Below, piece by piece: positions 11,103-22,088 of a stretch of 64,000 bases of DNA. The notes under the pieces are model-generated. The model saw only the letters and a program-made list of their open reading frames with translations, ran no database searches and had not been told where the DNA came from. Every line of letters starts with the position of its first letter. Position 1 is the stretch's first letter. Made by a program: the position numbers and the translations under genes. Origin of the DNA: Plasmopara viticola (Eukaryota > Oomycota > Peronosporomycetes > Peronosporales > Peronosporaceae); contig MBPM02000073.1 in NCBI GenBank assembly GCA_001695595.3, positions 124,001 to 188,000 of the forward strand, in the 5' to 3' direction.

Positions 11103-11430
11103 AGCTCGGAAAAGGTTGGGGTGACGCCCTCCTTTCAAGCGCGGGGGCTAAATGCTCGCGCGCTTCGGGCAGGTGCTCTCGGGCATCTGCAGGTCTCTAA
11201 CGAGTCTCACCCTCGACGCGACGGTCTCCAGCACCAGGGCGCCACCTGGGCTCTTACCAAGTCAGAGCTAAACAAAATAATGGAAGACCCTCACGACTCG
11301 GTGCTGGCTGCACTGCCCGCCGAACGAGACCCGACGTATGCGGACACCACTCTATGCCGTGGACTAGCCAGCCTGAGCCTAGCACGTGCATAACTTGGCA
11401 ACGCTATAACGTAATACATTACAATACAAT
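11103..11430 (+). mobile_element. SINE-like element, copy a
   Basis: About 325 bp starting AGCTCGGAAAAGGTTGGGG and ending in a short tail of AATAC/TACAA units. Three further copies are in the window (11579-11902 minus, 37689-38009, 45983-46303). The site is empty in the related sequence at 27.54 kb. No terminal inverted repeat and no long ORF, which fits a non-autonomous retroposon; Pol III boxes were not confidently located. Confidence 0.65.
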
Positions 11431-11483
11431 CTTAGTTAAGCATGACTAAAATAATTACAAATTGCTTATAGTCAGCTAACTTC

Positions 11484-11563
11484 AAGGCTAACGCACTCAA
11501 GTATGACATACTCGTTTAAAACTCGTTTAAAACGGGTATATCATACTTGAGTGCGCTAGCCTT
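11484..11563. mobile_element. Hairpin MITE, ~80 bp, copy 2
   Basis: Arms AAGGCTAACGCACTCAAGTA and complement enclose two ACTCGTTTAAA units. Same element as 8963-9035 with the core inverted. Confidence 0.75.
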
Positions 11564-11578
11564 GTCAAAAATAAAATA

Positions 11579-11902
11579 TTGTATTGTATTGTATTACGTT
11601 ATCGCGTTGCCAAGTTATGCACGTGCTAGGCTCAGTCTGGCTAGTTCACGGCATAGAGTGGTGTCCGCATACGTCGGGCCTCGTTTGGCGGGCAGTGCAG
11701 CCAGCACCGAGGCCGTGAGGGTCTTCCATTAGTTTGTTTTTCTCTGACTTGGTAAGAGCCCAGGTGGCGCCCGGTGCTGGACACCGTCGCGTCGAGGGTG
11801 AGACTCGTTAGAGACCTGCAGATGCCCGAGAGCACCTACCCGAAGCGCGCGAGCATTTAGCCCCCGCACTTGGAAGGAGGGCGTCACCCCAACCTTTTCC
11901 GA
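11579..11902 (-). mobile_element. SINE-like element, copy b
   Basis: Reverse complement of copy a, with the ATTGTATTGTATT tail at its left end. Copies a and b face each other tail to tail about 150 bp apart, with the hairpin MITE between them. Confidence 0.65.
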
Positions 11903-12209
11903 AAAATAAAATGGACCCTCTAATACACAAGGAGCAGCGCTGACTTCACTGCAAAACGGCCTTTTGCTCGAACCCACCATACTTAGCAAGCTTGACTGAT
12001 TTATTGCTCGAGCTGGGATAGATTGCAATAATGTCTCGCTTCGTTGGCTCGACACAATGAACGGGCTTCATGTGCGCCTGGATTTATGGACGCCAATTTC
12101 TCAATATGTGCTACTTGAACAAGCATTATCGAGAAATACAATGAATGCATGCTATACTTTCGTTGGGAGCGACCGATAAAACCAAGAAGGTATGGTGCAT
12201 TTTATTAAG
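11903..12209 (+). repeat. Dispersed repeat R, plus copy
   Basis: Same repeat as 8640-8925 (minus) and 18175-18490. Includes GGGCTTCATGTGCGCCTGGA and ACTTTCGTTGGGAGCGACC. It is interrupted at 12210 by the 702-bp TIR element. Confidence 0.7.
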
Positions 12210-12911
12210 GGGAGCCGCTAACTTCCACCCAGTTTTTGCTAACTTCCACCCAGTCTGCGATTAAATAGAATCCCTAACCCCAAAACACAATGGTGATTGG
12301 CTATAAATACCTCTATCGTGACGAAATATACAAAAGGCAGCTTTGCTCGAATTTACTTTTTCCCCATGTCAATTTGATTGCACCATGTGCTGTAGTCACT
12401 TTGGGAGAGGAAAACTCATTTATTTAAGAAACTATTAAGATCATGTATTCTAACGCAGGCATGCGTCAACGCTATAATGCCTCCAGACAGTGTAAGCGTG
12501 TTCCTTGACACCACCGACATTACCCGTGGTTCACTTCCGTCAATGCTTCCGGCTCTTCTAGCTGCTGCGCAGAAACCTCAGGTGGCCACGTAAAGTGCTC
12601 CCAGTCAGCACCATAATCCATACGTACGCTCTGAAATATCTTGGAGGCACTTCATTGTGAAGATCGTAAAAGCTGAAGTGTCTTGACGTTACAGATGTAT
12701 GTCTTGGTGGGCGCTGAGTGAGAGATGACGATGCGATGCGCAATCTTTCACATTTGCGTTGAATATCGCAGTCCTTAGATTTATTTTTGGGAACTGTAGC
12801 CAATCACCGTTGTGTATTGGGGTTCGGGGTTCTATATAATTGCAGACTGGGTGGAAGTTAGCGAAAATTGGGTGGAAGTTAGCGAAAATTGGGTGGAAGT
12901 TAGCGGCTCCC
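12210..12911. mobile_element. 702-bp TIR element with subterminal iterons
   Basis: Ends are exact inverted repeats starting GGGAGCCGCTAACTTCCACC. Just inside, CTAACTTCCACCCAGT-type units occur twice on the left and three times on the right, like transposase-binding iterons. The next ~45 bp (ATAGAA..CCAATACACAA..GATTGGCTA) are also inverted between the ends. A clear target-site duplication was not seen. It shares its first 11 bases with the PH-carrying element, so both may use the same transposase. Confidence 0.8.
12558..12803 (-). pseudogene. Decayed ORF inside the 702-bp TIR element
   Basis: A minus-strand open frame of 81 codons without an ATG at its head. It contains SRHFSFYDLHNEVPPRYFRA; the coding signal then continues in the next frame (DYGADWEHFTWPPEVSAQQL), a frameshift. 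Not recognised as a known transposase domain; probably a remnant of the autonomous parent or of a captured gene. Confidence 0.4.
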
Positions 12912-12992
12912 TATAAATAAATGTAATTTACATTGTCTACCTAAATTGCTTTTACGTGTACCACATTACTCTTGCCTGACCAACAGTTCATC

Positions 12993-14276
12993 ATGTCAAT
13001 GGTAGACAAGTCTCTATTTAAGAAGACGCTGAAGGTCGTGGGTGTGCGTGTTGAGGCTAAGAAGATCGGCCGAGTGGTTAAACGACTGCATGGCCATCTG
13101 CTTAATCTTCCAAGACTGCGCAATGTGGTACCCGACCCGACCAACCCAGACCCGTACAAGAGTTCGAGCAGCAAGCTGATTTTGCTTAATGCCAAGGTGA
13201 AAGACATGGAGACGCTGCAGCCACTCAGTGAGGACCTCGTGAAGTACTTAAAGACCGAGAGTTTGTCGTTTGTAAGCCATGCAATCGAACTGGACTATAG
13301 TTACTATGCAGTGGATCAAGTATTAAGTGAGTTGCTACCCAAAGGGATCGACATACCCAGCTCTTTCGAAAGTGTTGGACACATCGCACATCTTAACTTG
13401 AGGGACAATCAGGTACCGTTTAAAAACCTTATTGGCCAAGTTATTCTTGATAAGAATGCCTCAATTCGAACGGTAGTAAATAAAACCGACAATATTGAGA
13501 CCAAATTTCGCACTTTTCCAATGGAAGTGCTGGCAGGTGATGACGATATGGAGGTCGAAGTGCATGAAAGCAAAGCTATCTTTCGCTTTAATTATGCACA
13601 AGTGTATTGGAATTCGCGTTTGCAACAAGAACATTTGCGAATGATTCGTCAGGTCCAACCACACGATATCGTGTGTGATATGATGTGTGGCATTGGTCCT
13701 TTTGCTATCCCTTTGGCTCTAAAAGGTACCAAAGTCTTTGCCAATGACCTCAATCCACTCAGTTATTACTATTTAGAAAAGAACATTGGCCTTAACAAAG
13801 TGGAACATCTCGTGACGCCCTACAACCTAGATGGTCGCGAGTTCGTGGCTAAATTGTTGAGAGAGAAGAAGGAATTTACTCACGTCCTCATGAATTTACC
13901 AGCCATTGCGCTCGAGTTTCTCGACGTATTCCCTGGACAATTTGACCACTACGAATGCGAACTTCCGTACATTCATTGTTATTGTTTTTCTAACGCAGAC
14001 GATGTAAAAAAAGATGTAAAGGAGGTAAGTTCACGTGATTGTGGTTGGTTATTAATTACATAAAATATTTATTTGCCGGTATAGCGTGCAGAAAAGATAT
14101 TGGGCGGTGCGTTAGATCCAGAGCGAACGTCGTGCCACCTTGTGCGGGATGTTGCTCCTAAAAAGGTCATGGTCTGCATCTCGTTCCAGCTGCCCGAAGC
14201 AATTGCGTTTAGTTCCGAGCGTCAAGCATTAAAACTGAGTGACTATAAGCGACGAAAGGTTGAGGCGATAGCTTAA
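12993..14276 (+). CDS. TRM5: tRNA (guanine(37)-N1)-methyltransferase, Trm5
   Basis: Two exons (12993-14024, 14085-14276) give 407 aa. Trm5 uses SAM to make m1G at position 37 of tRNAs, preventing +1 frameshifting, in cytosol/nucleus and in mitochondria. The family layout is visible: N-terminal SHAIELDYSYYAVDQVLSEL and VGHIAHLNLRDNQ, central IFRFNYAQVYWNSRLQQEH, the SAM-binding VCDMMCGIGPFAIP (about 227-240) with the acidic ANDLNP, and the MNLPAIALEFLD catalytic-site motif (about 300-311). I chose ATG 12993; ATG 12999 is two codons on. No obvious mitochondrial presequence from this start. The gene stands alone between transposon remnants and appears intact. Confidence 0.93.
14025..14084 (+). 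other. Intron of TRM5 (60 nt)
   Basis: Starts GTAAGT and ends TATAG, phase 0 after codon 344. Without splicing the frame stops soon after; with it the C-terminus (HLVRDVAPKKVMVCISFQLP) is restored, as expected for Trm5. Confidence 0.9.
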
Positions 14277-14678
14277 TAAGTGCGAGTAAAAATGATGTTA
14301 AATTTAAGTGTTGTCCGCTTTATTTTGCGAGCGAAGCACAGCAACATGACAGATATTGTATTGTGTAATTCTGCAATGTTACACGAAGTTACTCCCGTAC
14401 GACGCCGTCTGTACAATGACCCATTCATGAAGCTCACTGGCTGTGCAATTAATACAGTAGAGAATGGACAGTATGACGCATTAGTTACAGCTTGACAATA
14501 GCGTCGCAGAATTTCTACCGTCTTAATGCACGTGCGGGGAATTTAGTCTATGCAAATGGATTCCATAGGGAAATCACACCATGGTAATCGATACACAAAT
14601 TGAAAAGTAATATAGGTTAAAGATTATGTGTACCACGTACAAAAACGGCACCGCGATCTTGTGAAATGGTTCCGAACA

Positions 14679-15440
14679 ATGAAGTTCTGCACCTTGCTAA
14701 CTCTTGCGTTCTCGATGTTCTCTTCGAGGCAAGAGCAATTGACTCTATCGTATTCCTTTCAGCTTAATCACAATGCTACATAGCACCAGAATGCTGCAAT
14801 AACGTCGACTAATCTGCAAAACAGCGACGACTTTTTCGTGTGCGACTCGGGCGTTCTCGGCATGGATGGTCACTACGTGTTGCAGCTTCCCGATGTGATA
14901 CAGTCAGATCTATCCACACCTGTGTACTTAAGGGAAGACGATGGCAAAATTGAAGCCTTCAAGACGGATTTTCGTCTGTATCGACACAATGGCTGTTGGT
15001 TGATCGCAAACGTAGAGGCGTAGCCGTAGGATACCCACATTCGCTGCGATCACAAGCAATTGGAGTCGACGTCTCGGTGGCATGCAGATTTAGGACAGTT
15101 AACACCACTTCGTGTGGGCTATTTCACCTGCTAATCCTAGATTTGACGAGTACTCATTCTTGGTGCGCCGCCACGCCTGCCGAGAGGTTCCGTAGAATTG
15201 AGGAAGCAACAACTTTTCAACTCGCACAGACAACTTACTGAATTCGCCTATTTTCGCTGGATTTGCAAACTTCATTCCAAACTTGTCACTGTAGTCATTA
15301 GTTGTAACTCTTTAACAGGTCCTTCTAAAAATAAAAAGCCTCGAATTACGTATCAGGTCGGGGAGCTTATCACAAACGAGGTGTCAGTCGGACTTGGCCA
15401 CTGGAATGTCATTTTGAGCTCGCCGCTGGGCAAGAACTAA
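14679..15440 (+). pseudogene. Secreted-protein pseudogene, single frame with stops
   Basis: ATG at 14679 starts MKFCTLLTLAFSMFSS, a secretory signal. The same frame continues for 254 codons to TAA 15438-15440, broken only by in-frame stops (TAG after LNHNAT; TAG twice after NVEA; TAA, TAG, TGA near 15130) and no frameshift. Well-kept blocks are DSGVLGMDGHYVLQ, PVYLREDDGKIEAFKTDF, LYRHNGCWLIANVEA and, near the end, VSVGLGHWNVILSS. I do not recognise the family; the repeated-looking Cys/Trp module suggests an extracellular protein. Pseudogenised by point mutations. Confidence 0.5.
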
Positions 15441-17189
15441 ATCATGCATACCCGTTGTGCAATTTAATTGTTGTACGTGTTTTCTCGTTGTATGGTGGTA
15501 GTTTTTACAATTGTTTGATTTCCCCAAAAATAGGGCTATTTTTTAGATTATTAGGTCCTACAGTTTTTAAAAACAGCGATGTAGCGGGTCAAGTCTTTAT
15601 TTTAAAAGCTAACATTTATTTTCAAGAGGTATAGGGACGTATTGTTTTAACAGGGAGAAGTCTCTGGCTGAATTGCGGTGGCGAATCTTGTCGCTTATTC
15701 AGCATAAGACATTACAACCAGGATCATGTATAGTTTACTTGGTACGTCAGTCTTCAAAAAATGTCCAGTAAACACTTCGATCCTCGACCGGGGTAGAGGA
15801 ACAATCGCTCACCGGAAGATCGTATATCTTCCTGTATGTCTCCTCTATGCAAGGTGCTGTGTAACTCCTGGCGTTCGAGCCGAAGGAACAAATGTGTGCC
15901 TAGAGGCTCTGGTAGGACAAAACCTGGTAGCCCCAGTGGTTTGATCAGGTATGCGTGGCATTCTCACTCAAATCGTGGTCAATTACGGCAGACCACTTCA
16001 CTAGAGTGTTTTGCGTACTAAAAGCATAGATGATAAAGAGCAAAATACCTTTCATCGAGCTTAACACTAAGTCAGCATTTACGCTTTCTTGCCTGCAAGC
16101 ATGATAGGCGCAAACTTTATAAATGTATTGAAAAATAGGAGAGCTGACAGCCTTCATAACAGGGCCTTGAAATGTCAAGTAGGCTGTAGGTCCGCTTTAC
16201 ACTCAGCAGTTTCAAGCGTAGGCAGCAACGATGTATAAAGCACTCCAAATCATAATTCGAGAAAAGTACTACGATGTACAAAGGACGGGAAGTTCCTCGA
16301 CCTCCACAACCCCAAGTGCTTTATCGACACAGCCCCAATGAGCTTTAGCGTTGTTAAGCAAAGCAGGTATTGCTTTCTTGGCTGTGTCAAGACCGTAGAA
16401 ATGGTCCGTGCCTATTCCAATGGGGGTCAGCAAGTGGACATTTGTTGTCTCGCTCAAACACTTACGAAATCGCTGGAAGGAGCCGCACCCTTAGAGCTAA
16501 GATCATATTGGCCCCTAGCAAGGGCTAATTGTTTTCCATGAGAAACACTAAGTCCACCTAATTAGTGTGTGATTGATGTACACTTTGGAAGCTTAGTCCT
16601 AAGAGCTCGGAATCTCTCGAAGAAGATATAACTGGCTCTACAAGCAAATGAGTTTTAAGAAACTATTTTATGTAATGTCGTCGATTAATCTCGTGCACCG
16701 GCAATGCGGTTCGTCAAATCAACTGATTAATGCTACTGAAAAAGAAGGGGAAACCAGCAATTTTCAATTCAACGGGCTGATGGGATGCCCTTTAGTTTAA
16801 ATAAGACCTTGCTGTAAAGCTTGATGAGCTCCAAAGCATTGTTTTTGCTTTTGAACTCCTCAAGTTTCACAGCAAGGTCAAGCGTAACTTCTTCCAGCTC
16901 TATCAGCACAAAATAATGCATTAGGTCTGGAAACACCAGCCGTCCAATTTCTTGCAGCAGGGCTCAAAGAAGTCATGTCCTTATATAGTTCCTTGAAAGA
17001 AAATAGGATGACAAACTTTAAAGTATCGGTATGTTGAAGTGAAGGCCACAGGGAGCTTGGAAACATTGGGTAGCTGAAATGAGCGACTTAAATGTAAGTA
17101 AGAAAGTTCCACGGGCGTATAACGTGGCGTCATCCACTGCAAGTGACAAAGTTCCACAAGATGAAGTAGCTAGCGACAGTGCCATCAAT
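15441..17189. other. Unassigned stretch
   Basis: No gene recognised. A minus-strand stretch at 16269-16457 (LLTPIGIGTDHFYGLDTAKK) looks weakly coding but has no clear start or family. Confidence 0.4.
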
Positions 17190-17385
17190 AGCGATGTACC
17201 CGTCGCGAGGGTCCAATGCCGCCCATTGGTCGCATAAACCATCTACATGGCCCACACGACAAGACGTCTATGCGACAAATGTGAGCAGCCGCTCTGATAA
17301 GGGGGACTATTCGTTGTCTTTTCTACCTGATGGCAAACCCATCTTTTCAATCCTATCCACTATACGGCAATCCAAGTGAGACCAG
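17190..17385 (+). repeat. Spacer repeat S, truncated outlying copy
   Basis: Matches the spacer of the right-hand array: GTCCAATGCCG, CGCATAAACCATCTACAT, GATAAGGGGGA.TATTCGTTGTC and ATCCACTA.ACGGCAATCCAAG. Shows that the array components also occur singly outside it. Confidence 0.65.
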
Positions 17386-17789
17386 AGAGCAGTCTTTGGC
17401 AATGGAACGATATCGACCACCCAGCAGCCCCAAGTTGGAAAATGCAGGATGGGTGCGACGCAAGCATATCGTAACGCTAAGACTGAATGAGCTACCGCCT
17501 TTGAAGGTTAACAGACATCTGATTCATCGACCTCAGTGTTCTTGTTTTTGTACGTCCAAGCCGAAACAGATTTCGTGTCCTCAACGTTTTGCAGCGTTAT
17601 CTCATCTGATGTAGAAGCCTATATACAAGTCTAACACTACCAACGAATATCACCACTCGGTGAGACCGAAAATAAAGTACTTAGAAGCACATTGTTCACG
17701 AAAGAAAGACCGCAGCTTCTCCTCTTTACAGGCAACTTGTCGGGTGCATATTGTCCTTGTCATCTTTCCAGCATAGATCAGCGGCGCCG

Positions 17790-17940
17790 AATAGAAGCAG
17801 AGATAAGCAGGCTGTCTCATTACTGACTTTGCTAGGGCAAGGAACGACCGCGGTGCTGTATCGTGTTTAAATAGTAGGATAGTCGTTCGATAATTTACTC
17901 ACATAAAAGAAGATCATCTATAATAAGAGCTAAATAAAAA
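17790..17940 (-). repeat. Third, degenerate copy of the MAPEG-downstream sequence
   Basis: CTCATTACTGAC, GCGGTGCTGTAT, GATAGTCGTTCG and AATAAGAGCT match 27800-27895 in order. Directly followed at 17942 by a ~25-bp stub of the SINE-like element (AGCTCGGAGAAGGTTGGGG). Confidence 0.55.
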
Positions 17941-18174
17941 CTCAGCTCGGAGAAGGTTGGGGTGAGCGTACGATCGCTGGCTGGTGGCAATGCCCGTGCA
18001 ACTCGTATACTCTCAGCAAACCACTTGCGGTTCGTTTACATTATAAAGCAAAGTTATTCACAATTCATCGAAATAATCTGTTCAATAGACATAACAAGCA
18101 ATTTGGTACGAGCAAGACTTAAATTGGGTGTTTCGTACCTGACTGCCTCCGCCTTGCCTCCGCCTTGCCGAAAA

Positions 18175-18490
18175 ATCAAGCAGATCCTTCCTCAATACGC
18201 AAGGAGCAGCGTCAATTTCACTGCGGAACGGCCCTTTGATCGCTACTTACCATACTTTAATAGTAAACTTGACCGAGTCATTACTCGAGCTACGGTAAAA
18301 AGCTATTGGAGTCTCGCTCCTTTGGCCTGATACACAAGACGGGCTTCATGTGCGCCTGGACCTCTGGCTACTCATTTGTTAATGAGCTTTACCCGAACAA
18401 GCACTAGCGAAAAGTTCATAGCACGTGGCATACTTTCGATCAATAATATCAAAAACTGTGCTTGGTAGCTATAAGAAAAACCAAAGCCGG
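18175..18490 (+). repeat. Dispersed repeat R, third copy
   Basis: GGGCTTCATGTGCGCCTGGA and TACTCATTTGTTAATGAGCT are shared with 11903-12209 and with the sequences following the TIR elements at 30.1, 38.4, 46.7 and 60.7 kb. Confidence 0.65.
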
Positions 18491-18628
18491 AATATCGTAC
18501 TGCTTTAGTAACAAGGATAATATATGTACTTTAAAGTTGGTTTACTCATTCAAATCAGTTGCTTTCCTTTTTTGATGAAGAAAAATAGTGCGGTCTGAGA
18601 TTCAATCTCGTCTTGTTTAGCTTTGGCT
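18479..18628. other. Segment inverted relative to other copies
   Basis: About 150 bp bounded by short inverted repeats (CCAAAGCC at 18481 and the GGCTTTGG-type complement at 18621). At 30.2-30.35 kb the same segment lies in the opposite orientation relative to the shared left flank (TGTGCTTGGTA.CTAT). Confidence 0.55.
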
Positions 18629-18696
18629 TTCGAAGGGTCAACTTGTCTTGCTTGCATGGTTTTAAGGGTGGATTCTTGCACGGGTAACGACCACAT
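18616..18696 (-). pseudogene. Secreted-peptide family: 3' coding fragment
   Basis: Minus-strand reading NPPLKPCKQDKLTLRKPKL resembles NPPFKPFKQDKLTRCKPKL downstream of the peptide genes at 30.4 and 38.7 kb. The agreement is in one reading frame, which suggests it was once coding. No signal peptide is present here. Confidence 0.45.
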
Positions 18697-18860
18697 GAGA
18701 GCGACGAGATGCGAACGAAAAGAGGCAGATTGAGATTCTGGTATAGGCTATCCATGTTTGCAAAGCTTTCGTTTACATGTAATGCCGGTAGTATATTTTT
18801 GATAACGCAAGGTCGTTAGATTGATAACATAGCTCCGCGAAAAGAAGTAGATGTTGCGAG
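18691..18860 (+). repeat. Left spacer repeat L with an empty LTR2 insertion site
   Basis: CCACATGAGAGCGACGAGATG continues into GCTATCCATGTTTGCAAA. At 30.66 kb the same sequence is split by a solo LTR between two copies of GAGAG; here GAGAG (18697-18701) occurs once. Confidence 0.75.
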
Positions 18861-19849
18861 ACTAAGGATTTCAGTAGCTAATACTAATGTATAGTAGAAA
18901 TATTTTAGCTGACCGTCGTGTCACGGCAAAAGCGCTCCAATTGAAGGCATTATCAGGGGATCCTAAAGCTATATAACCTCGAATAAGTTGAAGCTACTAA
19001 ATTCTTGTTTGAGGCAAATGTCGAAAGCAATTCAAAGGTTGTGATCAAACAGATGAACATTGCTACGAAAACTATATGCTCTTGACAAATACGTATTGAA
19101 TAAGACTTAGACGCAGCAAACGTTATGTCCGGATTTGATATCCTCGAAGGATTCAAGGATTTTATATCTCGAATCGATAATCAGCTTACGCCATTGGATC
19201 TTCCACTGGATTATTAAGATAGGCATCATATGATTTTATATCAGGCATGAAATACTGTGAAGCCACGCGGCGACAGGTGCCACACATGCATTGTGAGCCA
19301 ATTAAGGCTCTTTACCAAAAAGGAATTTTTACATGGTACGGAAAGCACTTGTGACAGACACTGTGCGCTTAAATGCCGAACAGAAAAGGCGATCAGCTCG
19401 TGCTTGCAATATGCTGAACAGTGCAGCGATGTTTGCACAACAACCTGGTTCGATTAAGGTCATAATTCTCAACAACATAATTCGGATGTACATTTTGTAG
19501 TGTACTGAATTTGTTAGATGGCTACTACAAATTTCGAAAAAGAAATAAAATATACTCCTCACGATAATTAGTATGCGTATTGGCATGCTAGAAGAGCAAA
19601 AAAATTAGCCCCGGCGACGGTAAATTACTTGATCTTATACTCGTTTAGACCGTTAAAGGCTTTTAAATAAGCACATTTTGACATTATTTATTCATATCCA
19701 CTATGACGGGAATTAGAGGCCCATTTAGGCCATCTGACACTTATGAGGAACGCTGAACTCTGCTATGATATCGACAAATGTAACTTTGTGGAAGATAAGC
19801 TTTGATTTCCTGGATCCCCTAAAAGCAGTCATGTGGTTTAGGCGAACGA
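18861..19849. other. Unassigned stretch
   Basis: No gene or repeat recognised on either strand. Confidence 0.4.
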
Positions 19850-20459
19850 CGAGACAATGAAAACCGTTTTGGCTTGTCTCTCTCATATTTTGAGAAAATT
19901 TGAGGAAATTGGTAAACCTAGAAAGCTATTTGCCCCAGTACATTTCTGGCTATGCAGATTTCGCGAAGCCTCTATCCGATCAATCAAGATAAATGTTGGT
20001 GGAGCCTTCAGCGGACACGTATTCAAGATTTTCCAGACGTTTAGCTTCATTTACAAGGTAAAGACAGTTGTTAATGAGTTGTTCTGCTCCAATCTAGCTG
20101 CCAAAAGAAGATTTTACTCAAGTTCATTGCTAGGCACTTTTTGCTATAAAGTGCGTACTAGTGATGTACCAAATGCATCTTCTGGGCTACAAAATCTTTG
20201 TACCTCGAATCCTCAAGGCAAGGAGTACGCTCATTTTCGTCCAAAAGAAGGACATAGTTGTTTCTGTTTTTGTAAAAGATAATATAATCGTAGAATACAA
20301 GCTCAATGTGCTTGCTCTATAACGTTGGCGTAGGCTTGTTTTTAAGTTGGTCCACACCGGTAGCATTTATAGGAATTAATTCCTCAGATAGACAAAGACC
20401 AAGGCCATTGGAGCTCTCAGTGTGACGGTAGTGATAGCGTTTCTCAAAACACGGAGATT

Positions 20460-20860
20460 AGCGACGGGCTTGTATTTAACACCATTCTGTCTGGAAGGCC
20501 GCATTTTTAAAAGCACATATCCATTGTCTGCCTTGCTCATGCCGTTTTCAACGGTCGAACAGTAGCATGCGCTCCATCTTATACAGGCAATACATAAACA
20601 CTATACCTGCGGTACGGCACGCCACGGATAAAGTTGGGGCTCATGGTTTCTGATCAGTCCGTTGGAATTGGTCGATACTGTTAAGGTGTCAAAGAGTAAG
20701 CCACGATTTTGACCCTCTTAAACGTCTCGCAGGTCTTTACATACTTCGCTATGTACATGGGGGCCACCAATGTGATGTGGGCACCGTACAAAACATTCAC
20801 CCTCCACTTTAATGACTGTCAATTGAAGCATTAGGTGGTTCCAGAAGTATTTCATTACCC
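20460..20860 (-). pseudogene. Ty3/gypsy integrase fragment
   Basis: The minus-strand reading, through stops, includes MYIAKYVKTCETFKRVK (zinc-finger side, C..C remnant), ETMSPNFIRGVP, and GLPDRMVLNTSPSLISVF, matching the DRDPRF...FW block of gypsy integrases. Catalytic residues are partly mutated. Confidence 0.5.
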
Positions 20861-21859
20861 ACCGCTTTGGCGTTTTTAAAACAGCTTGAAATGTTTCTAC
20901 TTCTGTACACCATATAAATAAAAATTGTTCACCAAAGCCCCATGCTAGGACAAAGCTGTCCTTAGCTTGGGATGCTGGTAGCTATTCGACTCCTTTTGGA
21001 TTAAAGGTCCCTGCCCCTATTACACTGTGCGGCTTTTTTTGTAGGGCGTCCGGCCCTCCAGACCCATTTAAGTAGTGCAATTACACTTTTGGGTGTGTCT
21101 ACTATCCCACTCAGTGACCCATCTCCGGCCGCCTTAATTCAGACCCTATGAGTATGCCTTCCAGTCTCAGGTCGAGCGACAAACAACCCGATCCACACGG
21201 TTAAGTGCTCTCTCGAGATAGTATTTACTCTTATAACAATGCAACTGTGGTCGCTGTCAATTTGTTAAAGTTGGCTTTAAACGTTCGTTTTCGGCTAAAA
21301 AGCGCACTAGAGGCTATAAAGCAGCATACATTACACATACTCGATGAGTTCGTTTGTCAATCAAGCTTTTAGACCTGCTTGTATAACTCATCTCGTAGCC
21401 TTATCTGCGCTAAATTGCATCGGTAATCACATTACGATGACGTGGCTTGTATGTAGCGCGAAAGCTATATTGCGGATGTTAGTCACAAAGATACTGGTTG
21501 CCGTTCTCGGAAATGCGTCTTCGAAACAGAATACGAAGGAATTGCAGCTCAGAGGTCGCACCCGGAACATCAGCAGTGCATGCTTCATGGCTCCGTTCAG
21601 CAGCCTTAAATTGCGTGACTGACTCATGAGGTCTCGCTCATGTTTCTTGTTATCGAGTTGATTTATCATGGTAAAATAGGAAAGGTCAAAAACGACGTTC
21701 GACAGCGTAACATCGTCTTGCAAAAAAGAATGCATGGTTGCTGAAGACTTTCCGTGATGATACCGATGGTATTCTGGTGCTGGCCGACCCAGCACTACTC
21801 AATGTCGTATGGACTTTGTGAGACCTGCATAGCCAGCATTTCACTCGAGCAAAGTAACT

Positions 21860-22088
21860 GAATTTGCCCAGCTGCTAATTTAAATCGTTTCGGGTCGCAC
21901 CGTAGAATGACTTCTACTATTCCAGGGTTTGCTCGAACCCCATGGACGCTGACAAAATAGCCGAGGACTTCAATTCCCTCAGCCGCAATGACAAAATTGG
22001 CCGATGTTGGCATAATCATAAGGCCCCTAAATTTGAACTTTCGCGGCCTAGAAGAGCCTCCACAATAAAACGATCTGGCTGTAGACAA
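21860..22088 (-). pseudogene. Ty3/gypsy reverse transcriptase fragment
   Basis: Minus-strand reading EGIEVLGYFVSVHGVRANPG corresponds to the 'EYLGHIVS..G...P' block at the end of gypsy RTs, followed by VEVILRCDPKR. Isolated fragment. Confidence 0.55.

Larger units (their letters stand above)
19850..22088 (-). mobile_element. Heavily decayed Ty3/gypsy element (pol remnants)
   Basis: Three gypsy-like patches occur in the right order on the minus strand: RT near 21860-22060, integrase near 20460-20860, and a C-terminal YVSAEGSTNIYLD..SDRGFA patch near 19960-20010 resembling the region after integrase in oomycete gypsy elements. Numerous stops and frameshifts; no LTRs found. An unrelated insertion may lie around 20940-21340. 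Confidence 0.5.

Noticed and set aside
12202..12919. 8-9 bp target duplication around the 702-bp TIR element, which would suggest a Mutator-type element
   Set aside because: TTATTAAG and TATAAATA do not match; superfamily left open.
19857..20282. 141-codon plus-strand ATG frame
   Set aside because: Lies antisense to the gypsy integrase/post-integrase remnants and has no recognisable domain.
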